Shown one piece after another: positions 43,834-53,058 of a stretch of 64,000 nucleotides of DNA. Origin of the DNA: HGM04593 sp045588485 (GTDB lineage Bacteria > Bacteroidota > Bacteroidia > Bacteroidales > Bacteroidaceae); NCBI GenBank assembly GCA_045588485.1, contig JAZNEI010000091.1, positions 1 through 64,000 of the forward strand, given 5' to 3'. The translations under genes and the position numbers were made by a program. Each line of letters starts with the position of its first letter. The first letter of the stretch is position 1. Below the pieces are notes generated by a model that was not told the origin of the DNA, ran no database searches, and saw nothing but the letters and a program-made list of their open reading frames with translations.

Positions 43834-43841
43834 TAAATTTG
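43834..43841 (+). promoter_or_regulatory. Bacteroidetes -7 box TAAATTTG for glycogen genes
   Basis: TAAATTTGCAAC about 100 bp before the glycogen synthase start at 43944. No clear -33 element. Confidence 0.45.
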
Positions 43842-43943
43842 CAACAAAATAGAATTTGTGGTTGGGCATCTTCTGTTTTTATAAAATTATAAGGTATTTC
43901 AAGAGTGAATGCCTTTGTTTTTTTGTGTTATACTTATAGATTA

Positions 43944-45605
43944 ATGAAGAAGAATTTGATGCTCCCCGACTATCTTTTCGAAATTAGCTGGGAGGTATGT
44001 AACAAAGTTGGAGGTATATACACTGTACTCTCTACAAAAGCCGAGACAATTTCGCATATCGATGGCCTTAACGCCATCTACATTGGTCCCGACCTTTGGA
44101 CCGAGCAAGTGAACCCCCTCTTTACCGAGGATAAACGCTTGTGGCGTAACTGGCGCAATAGCGTGGTAGATGAGAAATTTAAGGTTCGTTGCGGATATTG
44201 GGAGATTCCCGGCCGTCCCAAAGTGATACTCGTTGATTTTGACGACTACTTTGCCGAGAAAGAGAGCTTCTATTATATGCTGTGGGATAACTACAAGGTA
44301 GACTCGCTGCACGCATACGGTGATTACGACGATTCTGTGCTCTTTGGCTATGCAGTGGGAGAGGTTATCGAGAGCTTCTATAAATTCCACTTGACAGCAA
44401 AGGATAATGTTGTGGTTCAGGCACACGAGTGGCAGAGCGGTAGTGCAGCCCTCTATCTTAAAAAGAATCTGCCTGCGGTGGGTACAATATTTACAACACA
44501 CGCGACAAGTATAGGACGTTCGATTGCGTCTAACGGTAAGCCTCTGTACGATTACTTTGAGGGATACAATGGCGACCAGATGGCCGACGAACTAAACGTG
44601 CAGTCGAAGCACTCTATCGAGAAACAGTCGGCGCTGAATGTCGATTGCTTTACTACTGTGAGTGAACTGACAGCTAAAGAGTGCGAACAACTTATAGAGC
44701 GTAAGATTGATGTAATTCTTGAAAATGGTTTCGAGAAGGATTTCGTTCCATCGGATGTCGAGTTCGAGAAGCGCCGTGCCGAGGCTCGCGCAGCACGCCT
44801 TAGAGTGGCTCGTGCCCTCACCGGTGATAAAATATCGGATGATGCAGTTATAATAGGTATAGGCGGACGTATGGAGATGCGCAACAAGGGTATTGACCTC
44901 TTCCTTGAGACTATGATACGTCTGAAGTGCTGTGCACAGCTTGAGCGTGATGTTGTAGCATTTATCGATGTTCCCGCTTGGTCGGATACAGCACGTGGCG
45001 ACCTTCAGAAACGTTTGGCTTCGGGCGAGAATGAGTGGAGCACACCTCTTCGTGATCCCTATCTGACACATAATCTTTGTAATTTCGACCACGATGCAAT
45101 TGCTACAACAATTCGTAACATCGGATTGGCTAATTACGATGGTAAGAGTCGTGTAAAGGTAATATATGTCCCCTGTTATCTGAAAGGTAACGATGGTATA
45201 TTTAACAAGGATTACTATGATATTCTTATAGGTAATGACCTTAGCATCTATCCTTCGTACTATGAGCCTTGGGGGTATACTCCTCTTGAGAGTGCTGCTT
45301 TCCACATTCCTACAGTTACCACTAACCTCGCAGGATTCGGTCTTTGGGTTAACTCGCTGCTTGGTCGTCAGGGTGAGCTTGCCGATGGAGTGGCTGTTGT
45401 TGAAAGAAATGATAGCAACTATTTCAATGCAGCCGATGTTATTACAAAAATTATTTGTACCTTTGCAAAAATTTCTGAGGCAGAGGTGGCTGATTACCGC
45501 CGAAAAGTGGCGCTTTTGGCCGATAAAGCTTTGTGGAAGCATTTCATTAAGAACTACTTAAGGGCATACGACCACGCGCTTAAAGCTGCTGCCGAGAGAA
45601 AATAA
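43944..45605 (+). CDS. Glycogen synthase, GT3 (eukaryote-like) type (553 aa)
   Basis: Transfers glucose, expected from UDP-glucose, to growing alpha-1,4-glucan in the cytoplasm. The N terminus LPDYLFEISWEVCNKVGGIY with the KVGG loop, then TIFTTHATSIGRSIASNG, and YEPWGYTPLESAAFHIPTVT in the C-terminal lobe (with the two catalytic-site glutamates) are the GT3 signature. ATG 43944 gives the conserved start of Bacteroides homologues; the open frame begins 39 bp earlier. It is followed by the phosphorylase gene (89-bp gap). No branching enzyme or debranching enzyme gene lies nearby. Confidence 0.9.
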   Translation: MKKNLMLPDYLFEISWEVCNKVGGIYTVLSTKAETISHIDGLNAIYIGPDLWTEQVNPLFTEDKRLWRNWRNSVVDEKFKVRCGYWEIPGRPKVILVDFDDYFAEKESFYYMLWDNYKVDSLHAYGDYDDSVLFGYAVGEVIESFYKFHLTAKDNVVVQAHEWQSGSAALYLKKNLPAVGTIFTTHATSIGRSIASNGKPLYDYFEGYNGDQMADELNVQSKHSIEKQSALNVDCFTTVSELTAKECEQLIERKIDVILENGFEKDFVPSDVEFEKRRAEARAARLRVARALTGDKISDDAVIIGIGGRMEMRNKGIDLFLETMIRLKCCAQLERDVVAFIDVPAWSDTARGDLQKRLASGENEWSTPLRDPYLTHNLCNFDHDAIATTIRNIGLANYDGKSRVKVIYVPCYLKGNDGIFNKDYYDILIGNDLSIYPSYYEPWGYTPLESAAFHIPTVTTNLAGFGLWVNSLLGRQGELADGVAVVERNDSNYFNAADVITKIICTFAKISEAEVADYRRKVALLADKALWKHFIKNYLRAYDHALKAAAERK

Positions 45606-45694
45606 AGGAGGGTGGGGCGCTGTTTTTGAAAGAAAACGGCTGTCTGCCCTATTGACTATATATTAATAAGGAACTATAACCATATATTAAAAAT

Positions 45695-48259
45695 ATGATT
45701 GCAATAAGTAATTCGAATCAACCCGCTTGGAAAGCGATTAATGTTAAGTCGTACATCCCCGAGTCGTTGACACGTCTCGAGGAGTTGGCACACAACCTTT
45801 GGTGGGAGTGGAATCAGGATGCAAAAGACCTGTTCCGTATGCTCGATGCCAAACTTTATGATGAGTGTGTCGAGAACCCCGTTCTTCTGCTCGAGAAATT
45901 GGGCGTTGAGAAGCTCGATGAGCTTTCAAAGGATAAGAACGTACTTAAGAAGCTCGATGAGGTTTACGCTAACTTCCGTGCTTATATGGATGTTAAGCCC
46001 GATGCCAATCGTGCATCAGTAGCCTATTTCTGTATGGAGTATGGTCTTTCACACGTACTCAAAATTTACTCAGGTGGTCTTGGTATTCTTGCCGGTGACT
46101 ATTTGAAAGAGGCTTCTGACTCTAATGTTGATATGTGTGCGGTAGGTTTCCTCTATCGCTATGGATATTTCTCGCAGTCGCTCTCAATGGACGGCTCGCA
46201 GATTGCTAACTACGAGGCACAGAATTTCAACGCTCTGCCAATCGACCGCGTTTACGAGGCCGACGGTGTGACACCTATGGTTGTGAGCGTACCTTTTATG
46301 GATTATCAGGTATATGCTAACGTATGGCGTGTGAATGTAGGTCGCGTATCACTCTATCTTCTCGACACAGACTTCGAGATGAACAGCGAGTTCGACCGTC
46401 CTATCACTCACAAGCTCTATGGTGGTGATTGGGAGAACCGTTTGAAGCAGGAGATTCTGCTTGGTATCGGTGGTATGATTATGCTCGAGAAGCTCGGTAT
46501 CAAGAAAGATATCTACCACTGTAACGAGGGGCACGCTGCTCTCTGCAACCTCTATCGTTTGACACAGTATATTAAGGATGGTTTCTCATACGAGGAGGCA
46601 CTCGAAATTGTTCGTTCATCGAGCCTTTACACAGTACACACCCCCGTACCCGCAGGTCACGACTACTTCGATGCTAACCTCTTCGGTAAGTATATGAAGG
46701 GTTATGCTGCACAGCTCAACATCACTTGGGACGACCTTATGAACCTTGGTCGTACAAATGCAGGCGATGCTAACGAGCGTTTCTGTATGTCTACTTTCGC
46801 TTGCAACACTTGCCAGGAGATTAACGGTGTGAGCCGTCTGCACGGTAAGGTGTCTAAGGATATGTTCGCAGGTATTTGGAAGGGTTACTATCCCTCGGAG
46901 AATCACGTTGGTTATGTAACTAACGGTGTTCACTTCCCCACATGGGCAGCTCCCGAGTGGAGAAACCTCTACGACAAGTACTTCGATCCTAACTTTATGA
47001 AGGACCAGTCGAATGCTTCAATTTGGGAGGCTATTCAGAATGTTCCCAACGATACAATCTGGAATACACGTGTTGCTCTTAAGAAGCGCCTTATCGAGCA
47101 CATCCGTCAGGCGTTCCGCGAGAACTGGCTCAAGAACCAGGGCGATCCTATGCGCATCGTTGATGTTGTTAACAAGATTAATCCCAATGCTCTTGTAATT
47201 GGTTTTGCTCGTCGTTTCGCTACTTATAAGCGTGCGCACCTGCTCTTTACCGACCTCGATCGTCTCTCTAAGATTCTTAACAACCCTGAGCGTCCCGTGC
47301 AGTTCCTCTTCGCAGGTAAGGCTCACCCCCACGATGGTGCAGGTCAGGGACTTATCAAGCGTATCATCGAGATTTCACGTCGCCCCGAGTTTGTAGGTAA
47401 GATTATCTTCCTCGAGAACTATGATATGCAGCTTGCCAAGATGCTTGTTTCGGGTGTTGATATTTGGATGAATACTCCTACACGTCCTCTCGAGGCATCA
47501 GGTACATCGGGTGAGAAGGCTCTTATGAACGGTGTTCTTAACTTCTCGGTTCTCGATGGTTGGTGGTGCGAGGGTTACAAACCCGGTGCAGGTTGGGCGC
47601 TTAAAGAGAAGCGTACATACCAGAATCAGGAGTTCCAGGATCAGCTTGATGCTGCTACAATCTACACTCTGCTCGAGAGCGAGATTCTTCCCCTTTACTA
47701 CAACCGTGGTAACAAAGAGTACAGCGACGAGTGGATACAGTATATCAAGAACTCTATCGCAGGCATCGCTCCTCACTTTACAATGAAGCGTCAGCTCGAC
47801 GATTACTACAGCAAGTTCTATAACAAGCAGGGTGAGCGTTATCACCACCTCGCTGCTAAGGATTACAAGGCTGCTCGCGAGCTTGCTGCTTGGAAAGAGG
47901 CTGTTGCTGCTAAGTGGAACGAGATTGAGGTTGTTGCTGTTGAGCGTGACTCAAATGTCGACGCAGGAACAATCAACGCAGGTAATAAGTACGGCATCAC
48001 CTTCAAAGTTGACGAGAAGGGACTTGACGATGCAATCGGTATCGAGCTTGTTACATTGGCAACAGACAAGGATGGCCGCGACTATGTATTCTCGGTACAG
48101 CCTCTTGAGGTTGTTAAGCGCGAGGGTGATATCTTCACATTCCACACCGATTATGTGATGAATAATGCCGGTAGCTTCAGAATATGTTACCGTATGTATC
48201 CCAAGCACGAGGAACTTCCTCATCGTCAGGATTTTGCATTTGTTAAGTGGCTTGCTTAA
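45695..48259 (+). CDS. glgP: Alpha-glucan (glycogen) phosphorylase (854 aa)
   Basis: GT35 enzyme releasing glucose-1-phosphate from alpha-glucan with PLP. The N-terminal DUF3417-like region (LEELAHNLWWEWNQDAKDLF) is typical of the archaeal/bacterial short-type phosphorylases. Later elements are IYSGGLGILAGDYLKEASDS, the catalytic HPHDGAGQGLI segment, and the PLP pocket EASGTSGEKALMNG, whose Lys608 forms the Schiff base. It ends with a terminator at 48279-48320. Together with the GT3 synthase this is a storage-glycogen turnover pair; codon usage is very even and rich in preferred codons, suggesting high expression. Confidence 0.95.
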   Translation: MIAISNSNQPAWKAINVKSYIPESLTRLEELAHNLWWEWNQDAKDLFRMLDAKLYDECVENPVLLLEKLGVEKLDELSKDKNVLKKLDEVYANFRAYMDVKPDANRASVAYFCMEYGLSHVLKIYSGGLGILAGDYLKEASDSNVDMCAVGFLYRYGYFSQSLSMDGSQIANYEAQNFNALPIDRVYEADGVTPMVVSVPFMDYQVYANVWRVNVGRVSLYLLDTDFEMNSEFDRPITHKLYGGDWENRLKQEILLGIGGMIMLEKLGIKKDIYHCNEGHAALCNLYRLTQYIKDGFSYEEALEIVRSSSLYTVHTPVPAGHDYFDANLFGKYMKGYAAQLNITWDDLMNLGRTNAGDANERFCMSTFACNTCQEINGVSRLHGKVSKDMFAGIWKGYYPSENHVGYVTNGVHFPTWAAPEWRNLYDKYFDPNFMKDQSNASIWEAIQNVPNDTIWNTRVALKKRLIEHIRQAFRENWLKNQGDPMRIVDVVNKINPNALVIGFARRFATYKRAHLLFTDLDRLSKILNNPERPVQFLFAGKAHPHDGAGQGLIKRIIEISRRPEFVGKIIFLENYDMQLAKMLVSGVDIWMNTPTRPLEASGTSGEKALMNGVLNFSVLDGWWCEGYKPGAGWALKEKRTYQNQEFQDQLDAATIYTLLESEILPLYYNRGNKEYSDEWIQYIKNSIAGIAPHFTMKRQLDDYYSKFYNKQGERYHHLAAKDYKAARELAAWKEAVAAKWNEIEVVAVERDSNVDAGTINAGNKYGITFKVDEKGLDDAIGIELVTLATDKDGRDYVFSVQPLEVVKREGDIFTFHTDYVMNNAGSFRICYRMYPKHEELPHRQDFAFVKWLA

Positions 48260-48278
48260 TATTTTGTAATTAAATAGA

Positions 48279-48320
48279 AATAATCCGATGAAGTAAAAAA
48301 ACTCATCGGATTATTTTTTT
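48279..48320 (+). terminator. Intrinsic terminator after glgP
   Basis: AATAATCCGATGA (48279-48291) pairs perfectly with TCATCGGATTATT (48303-48315), followed by T residues to 48320. Confidence 0.8.
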
Positions 48321-48393
48321 ATATCGTTTTTTTTGATGTCGATATATTAAAATTGCTCTTTTTGATTTATCTTTATCAGCAAAATAGATTGTT

Positions 48394-48786
48394 ATGAAAG
48401 AGAAAGAGGAGAATGTGAATCTCGATTTACAAAAATACGAAACAGAGTATAGCGAGCGCGGATTGTTTGACAAACTCTCGACAACAGCCAAGAAAGCAGG
48501 ACTTAAGGTGGTATATTATGTACTGATATTGTATTATGCTTTGCAGTCTCCAAAAATATCGTTAAAAGAAAAAACGCTTATCATTGGTGCGTTGGGATAT
48601 TTTATCCTGCCATTGGATTTGGTTCCAGATGTTATATTGGGGGCAGGATTCTTAGATGATGCGGCTGCATTGTTGGCTGTTATCAAGATGCTGACTTGTA
48701 TTGATGATGATATTAAGCAACAGGCAAGAGGTATGCTGTCAAAATGGTTCGACGGTAACGAAACAGAACTCTCCGATGAATTGTAG
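48394..48786 (+). CDS. YkvA/DUF1232 family protein (130 aa)
   Basis: Small membrane-associated protein with the DUF1232 core: SPKISLKEKTLIIGALGYFI, LPLDLVPDVI, then GAGFLDDAAALLAVIKML. The D-x-x-PD and DD residues are the family's conserved acidic positions. The N-terminal 45 residues are charged. Molecular function is unknown in the family; links to envelope or metal stress have been suggested for some members. It precedes a hemolysin III homologue by 67 bp. Confidence 0.85.
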   Translation: MKEKEENVNLDLQKYETEYSERGLFDKLSTTAKKAGLKVVYYVLILYYALQSPKISLKEKTLIIGALGYFILPLDLVPDVILGAGFLDDAAALLAVIKMLTCIDDDIKQQARGMLSKWFDGNETELSDEL

Positions 48787-48853
48787 GAATTCTTATCGCT
48801 TCTTGATAAAGTGAGATATCCAATTTGAATTTGTAATAAATAGGGGAAATATT

Positions 48854-49507
48854 ATGTCAAAAAGATATACAAAAGAGGAAGAGTGGATAAATGCTCTTTC
48901 GCACGGTGTAGGTGTAGTAATGGGGCTTGTTATGTGTATCATATTCCTGCTGCGTGGCTATAGTGTCGACAATGGGATTGTGCATCTTAGCTTGTGGCTC
49001 TATCTGTTTGGTGTTGTCAGTTCGTATCTCTTTTCTACACTTTATCATGCAGCACCGTCCGATAGTGTCATTAAACAGAACTTACGAAAATTCGACCATG
49101 CTGCCATATATTGGCATATTGCAGGAAGCTATTCTCCAATAACTCTGATTGTAATGCAGGACGCAGGGTATTGGGGGTGGGGTATCTTTGCTTTCTGTTG
49201 GCTGTGTGCTACTGTGGGTACTTTTATCAGTCTCTTTGCTCTTAAAAAACATAATTATATCGAGACTGCCTGTTTTGTTCTTATGGGGCTTGTGATTCTT
49301 GTCGCGATTAAACAATTTTACGAGCGTGTAGATGGCTGGGTATTCTTTTGGGTTTTGGCCGAGGGGGTAAGTTACATAACAGGTGCTGTTTTATATAGTT
49401 TCCACAAAGTAAAATATATTCATTCGGTGTTTCATTTCTTTGTCCTTCTTGGCGATATTTGCCACATGATTGCAGTTTGGATGATTATTGATGCACTTAT
49501 AAAATAA
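48854..49507 (+). CDS. Hemolysin III / PAQR family membrane protein (217 aa)
   Basis: Seven-helix membrane protein of the YqfA/PAQR group. The metal-site residues are visible: NALSHGVGVVMG and STLYHAAPSDSV early, FDHAAIYWHIAGSYSPIT in the middle, and VFHFFVLLGDICHMIAVW near the C terminus. PAQR members are thought to be metal-dependent hydrolases or sensors of membrane state; the name hemolysin is historical. The terminator at 49529-49565 follows the stop directly. Confidence 0.9.
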   Translation: MSKRYTKEEEWINALSHGVGVVMGLVMCIIFLLRGYSVDNGIVHLSLWLYLFGVVSSYLFSTLYHAAPSDSVIKQNLRKFDHAAIYWHIAGSYSPITLIVMQDAGYWGWGIFAFCWLCATVGTFISLFALKKHNYIETACFVLMGLVILVAIKQFYERVDGWVFFWVLAEGVSYITGAVLYSFHKVKYIHSVFHFFVLLGDICHMIAVWMIIDALIK

Positions 49508-49528
49508 TAATTGTTCTTATTATGTGAT

Positions 49529-49565
49529 ATACCACTTTTCCGAAAAGAAAAGTGGTATTTTTTTG
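49529..49565 (+). terminator. Intrinsic terminator
   Basis: ATACCACTTTTC (49529-49540), loop CGAAAA, GAAAAGTGGTAT (49547-49558), then a run of T residues. 12-bp perfect stem. Confidence 0.85.
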
Positions 49566-49706
49566 CTTTTTGCTTTGACTTTCTTCTTTTCTATTTGTTA
49601 ATATAGTATAGGGGATGGCTGAAATGAATTTTTATGAAATTTTATTGCTCCTTGTGAGAATAGAGGTATCTCCTTTTCTATAATTGTAACATAAAATTAT
49701 TTAGAC

Positions 49707-50039
49707 ATGATTAATGAAAAGTTAATGAACCGTTTGTTAGAGGGTTTCGAGTCGGTAGTAAAGGATGCAGGAGTAAAATGTTTGAGAGTAACCGATAGGG
49801 ATGAATTCTTGCGTCGTATTTACGAGAATGAGATGAATTTTGATGGTTTTGTTATTGTGCAATCACAGAAGCAATCGGGTATTTTCTATGTCGACACCGA
49901 AGAGTTGTTGGGTACTACAGGACGGTATCGTGCATCACGACCACTTAAAAAAAGCGATTTTGATATACCTTCTCCGGTGCCTCCTTTGGATACAAAAGTG
50001 GCAGATGCAATAGATATGAAACTTAATATTAAGAAATAA
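49707..50039 (+). CDS. Hypothetical protein (110 aa)
   Basis: A small soluble protein with no family I recognise. The first 75 residues look alpha/beta (INEKLMNRLLEGFESVVKDA, then CLRVTDRDEFLRRIYENEMN, DGFVIVQSQKQSGIFYVDTE) and the C terminus is an extended proline-rich tail (FDIPSPVPPLDTKVADAI). No signal peptide. It is a stand-alone gene flanked by terminator-like hairpins on both sides (49529-49565 and 50047-50086), so it probably has its own promoter. Confidence 0.6.
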   Translation: MINEKLMNRLLEGFESVVKDAGVKCLRVTDRDEFLRRIYENEMNFDGFVIVQSQKQSGIFYVDTEELLGTTGRYRASRPLKKSDFDIPSPVPPLDTKVADAIDMKLNIKK

Positions 50040-50046
50040 ACAACGA

Positions 50047-50086
50047 ATACAGCCATATATGTCATTTATGGTATATATGGCTGTAT
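50047..50086. terminator. Bidirectional hairpin between convergent genes
   Basis: ATACAGCCATATAT (50047-50060) and ATATATGGCTGTAT (50073-50086) are a perfect 14-bp stem. It lies between the converging 49707-50039 and 50109-51113 genes; T-runs are poor on both sides. Confidence 0.55.
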
Positions 50087-50108
50087 GATTTAAGGAATTT
50101 CACTCCTT

Positions 50109-51113
50109 TTATCTGAAATTCAATTCTATGATTGCTTGTACAATACTCTGCCCGTATGTGCTATAACCTTTTGTGTGTTCGCTCCCGACATAGTCTATCA
50201 TTATAATACCACAACTCTTTGGTCGCTGGTTAGCCTGTGTGATATACTCATATATGGCTCGGTTGTTATATGCTGCATTCTCTCTGTAGCCTTTGTTAGA
50301 TGCTACTCCTTTAATACCTAAAAAGAATTTGCTGTAACCGCTGAGATGATTGATACTCCATCTACCCGAGGGCGCTGCCGAGGCATTGTCGATAAACTCT
50401 TTTATTGTTGCAAACTTTGCCTTTTGTTGCCCGACCTGTGTGGGTGAATAGAAATCCTGTATGCATAGTGTAGCAATGGAATTATTCTTATCGTCATATT
50501 TGTGGTATGGGATAATCTCGGCATGTTTTGTCCCTTTGGGGGAGTGATTCCATCCTTTTATATATGCTCCTTTGCTGCTTCCTTGGTAGTGGTCGCGGCT
50601 GAGAAAGAGTATTTTCCCGCGCATCTCCCCAACGGTTATTGTGGGATGGAATGTTGCAGCTCTATTACCCAATCTGTCAATAGCTTTTCCAATACTTTTG
50701 CTCCACTCCTTACATATTTCTTTGTCCCTGTTGCCACTCTCCTGACGTAGAAGTACAATGGCAAACTCATCGGGGTTGTTATCTATTTCTCTGACTATGG
50801 AGTCTATTGCTGCGTAGAATGAAATCTTAGTCTTTAAAGGTCCGTGACAGATGTGTAGTTCCCCCTTGTATATCGCAGGACGAAGGTCAAAAACTCTAAT
50901 GCCGCATTGCCATTGTTCGGCTATGCTTTTTTCTTGTGTTATTCCCATTTTAATGATTCCTTTTATGCCCTCTCCTGTGCCCGAGTCGTGAGAGCCGGGA
51001 ATGGATAGCGTTGATACGGGAATGTTGTCGTCAAGGTGAGTAATCCACCTGCTCTGTGCCCATAATGCGGCATTGCTTATAAGTAACGAGGCTATAATAA
51101 TAAAGATTCTCAT
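50109..51113 (-). CDS. Secreted phosphatidylinositol-specific phospholipase C-like protein (334 aa)
   Basis: MRIFIIIASLLISNAALWAQ is a signal peptide, so the enzyme is exported. The PI-PLC X domain is seen from STLSIPGSHDSGTGEG (His42, first catalytic His) to FDLRPAIYKGELHICHGPLK (second His near 90). The bacterial form lacks the calcium-binding residues. The substrate is presumed to be phosphatidylinositol or a glycosyl-phosphatidylinositol; in a gut bacterium this could be host-derived lipid or the cell's own inositol lipids. Stand-alone, divergent from murB. Confidence 0.85.
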   Translation of the reverse strand: MRIFIIIASLLISNAALWAQSRWITHLDDNIPVSTLSIPGSHDSGTGEGIKGIIKMGITQEKSIAEQWQCGIRVFDLRPAIYKGELHICHGPLKTKISFYAAIDSIVREIDNNPDEFAIVLLRQESGNRDKEICKEWSKSIGKAIDRLGNRAATFHPTITVGEMRGKILFLSRDHYQGSSKGAYIKGWNHSPKGTKHAEIIPYHKYDDKNNSIATLCIQDFYSPTQVGQQKAKFATIKEFIDNASAAPSGRWSINHLSGYSKFFLGIKGVASNKGYRENAAYNNRAIYEYITQANQRPKSCGIIMIDYVGSEHTKGYSTYGQSIVQAIIELNFR

Positions 51114-51247
51114 ACGATATTCTCTTAGGGTTGCTAAAATAGTGAGATTTTCTCTTTTTGAGGTTTTTGTTATTGTGTTTTTTATCGTTATGCACTGTTT
51201 CTTTTACAGAAATAGAGTGTTCTATTTGCTCGCGTTCTCTTTTTGGT

Positions 51248-51255
51248 GTAAATTT
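51248..51255 (+). promoter_or_regulatory. Promoter of murB operon (TTTG-N19-TAAATTTG)
   Basis: TTTG at 51225-51228, a 19-bp spacer, then TAAATTTG: ideal Bacteroidetes promoter, 37 bp before the murB start. Confidence 0.7.
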
Positions 51256-51292
51256 GCCGATATATGTTGGCTTATAAATTACATACTTTCGT

Positions 51293-52300
51293 ATGATTGA
51301 TAGATACACGCAATTTTCTTTGTTAGGGCATAATACGTTCGGAATGGATGTAAAGGCAGCCCATTTCGTTGAATTCGACTCCGAGGAGGATGTGATTCAG
51401 CTTGTCGGTGAGGGCATTGATGAACCTTATATTGTTATTGGCGGTGGAAGTAATTTGCTTTTTTTGGGCGATTATGCCGGAACTGTGCTCCATTCGCGTA
51501 TTATGGATATTGTGGTTGTTGACGAAGATGCCGATTCGGTACTGTTGCGTGTAGGTAGTGGAGTGAATTGGGATAGTCTTGTCGCATATACAGTAGAGAA
51601 CGGATGGCAGGGGCTTGAGAATCTGTCGGCTATCCCGGGTGAAGTGGGTGCCAGTGCAGTGCAGAATGTCGGAGCTTATGGTGTCGAGGCAGGCGACCTT
51701 ATCGAGTGCGTCGATGCAGTATCTGTGGCCGATGCCTCAAAACGATGTTTCTCGAAAGATGAGTGCCGATACTCTTATCGTGGCAGTATATTCAAACACG
51801 AAGAGAAGGGGAAAAATATAATAACGCATGTAACTTTCCGCCTAAGGAAAAATGCCGAGTATTCGTTGAAATATGGTAATCTTAAAGAGGTTGCATTGCA
51901 AATGGGCGAATTATCGGCTGCGAATATACGGGCTGCGGTGATGCAGATTCGCGCGGCGAAATTGCCCGATACAAAAGAGTTTGGCTCGGCCGGAAGTTTC
52001 TTTATGAATCCTGTTGTCTCTCGCGATAAAGCCAGCTCTTTGTTAGAGCTGTTTCCCGATATGCCACAGTATGAGACTGCAAACGGAATGAAACTGTCGG
52101 CAGCGTGGCTCATAGACCGTTGCGGATGGAAAGAACGTCGTGTTGGCAATGTGGGTGTCTACAAGCATCAACCACTTGTGATTGTGAACTATGGTGGTGC
52201 CACAGGACAGCAGGTCTATGACTTCTCGGCAATGGTGTGTGAGAGTGTCAAAGAGAAGTTTGGTGTCGAGCTTGTGCGCGAGGTGATTGTGGTAGGATGA
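51293..52300 (+). CDS. murB: UDP-N-acetylenolpyruvoylglucosamine reductase
   Basis: FAD- and NADPH-dependent second step of UDP-MurNAc synthesis in the cytoplasm. YIVIGGGSNLLFLGDYAGTV binds FAD, GLENLSAIPGEVGASAVQNV and GAYGVEAGDLIECVDAVSVA are the family core, and SAGSFFMNPVVS carries the catalytic Ser of type I enzymes. VGVYKHQPLVIVNYGGATGQ lies near the C terminus. 335 residues. The stop overlaps the start of the downstream MBL gene (ATGA). Confidence 0.96.
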   Translation: MIDRYTQFSLLGHNTFGMDVKAAHFVEFDSEEDVIQLVGEGIDEPYIVIGGGSNLLFLGDYAGTVLHSRIMDIVVVDEDADSVLLRVGSGVNWDSLVAYTVENGWQGLENLSAIPGEVGASAVQNVGAYGVEAGDLIECVDAVSVADASKRCFSKDECRYSYRGSIFKHEEKGKNIITHVTFRLRKNAEYSLKYGNLKEVALQMGELSAANIRAAVMQIRAAKLPDTKEFGSAGSFFMNPVVSRDKASSLLELFPDMPQYETANGMKLSAAWLIDRCGWKERRVGNVGVYKHQPLVIVNYGGATGQQVYDFSAMVCESVKEKFGVELVREVIVVG

Positions 52301-53058
52301 AGATAAAATTACTTGGAACGGGAACGTCGACAGGGGTGCCCGAGTTGGGCTGTTTCTGCGAGGTGTGTACATCGACCGATGTACGCGACCATCGCCTGCG
52401 TTCATCGGCATTGGTGACGGTAGACGATAAGCGTATTCTGTTGGATTGCGGTCCCGATTTCCGTATACAGATGCTGAACGAGCCATTCGGCAGGATAGAT
52501 GCCGTTTTGCTTACACACCACCACTATGATCATATCGTCGGTCTTGACGACCTCCGCCCGTTCTGCCGTATGAATGATATTCCAATATTTGCCAATGATG
52601 CAACAATAGAGCAGGTGCGCAATTTCTTTCCTTACTGTTTTGCCGAAATTAAATATCCCGGTGTTCCCAACCTTGAATTGCATAGGATAGATTCCACGGG
52701 CAATATCAATGTGTGTGGTATTGAGGTAGTACCTGTATCTCACTTTCACGGCAGGATACCAATTTTGGGCTATAGAATCGGTCCTCTTGCTTATATTACC
52801 GATATGAGCCGCATAGAACCTCATGAACTTGAAAAACTGAAAGGGATTGAGGTACTTGTGATGAATGCATTGCGGTACTCTAAGCCGCATGGAAGCCATC
52901 AGACGGTTCTTGAGGCATTACGCATTGTCGAATATCTGAAACCGAGTCGAACCTATTTTACGCACCTTATGCATCACATCGGTCTGCACGCAAAGATAGA
53001 AAAATGTCTGCCCGATAATGTTTTTCTTGGTTACGACGGTCTCGAGATTGAGGTTTAA
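52297..53058 (+). CDS. MBL-fold phosphodiesterase, PhnP-like (253 aa)
   Basis: Metallo-beta-lactamase fold hydrolase of the PhnP / cyclic-phosphodiesterase group. The glycine-rich LLGTGTSTGVPELGCFCEVC start with a Cys pair, the metal motif THHHYDHIVGLDDL, then VPVSHFHGRIPILGYRIG and YFTHLMHHIGLHAK are all family features. The Cys-x-Cys-x2-Cys cluster may bind a structural zinc as in PhnP. Translationally coupled to murB. The natural substrate is unknown. Its stop codon abuts that of the converging PPTase gene. Confidence 0.88.
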   Translation: MKIKLLGTGTSTGVPELGCFCEVCTSTDVRDHRLRSSALVTVDDKRILLDCGPDFRIQMLNEPFGRIDAVLLTHHHYDHIVGLDDLRPFCRMNDIPIFANDATIEQVRNFFPYCFAEIKYPGVPNLELHRIDSTGNINVCGIEVVPVSHFHGRIPILGYRIGPLAYITDMSRIEPHELEKLKGIEVLVMNALRYSKPHGSHQTVLEALRIVEYLKPSRTYFTHLMHHIGLHAKIEKCLPDNVFLGYDGLEIEV

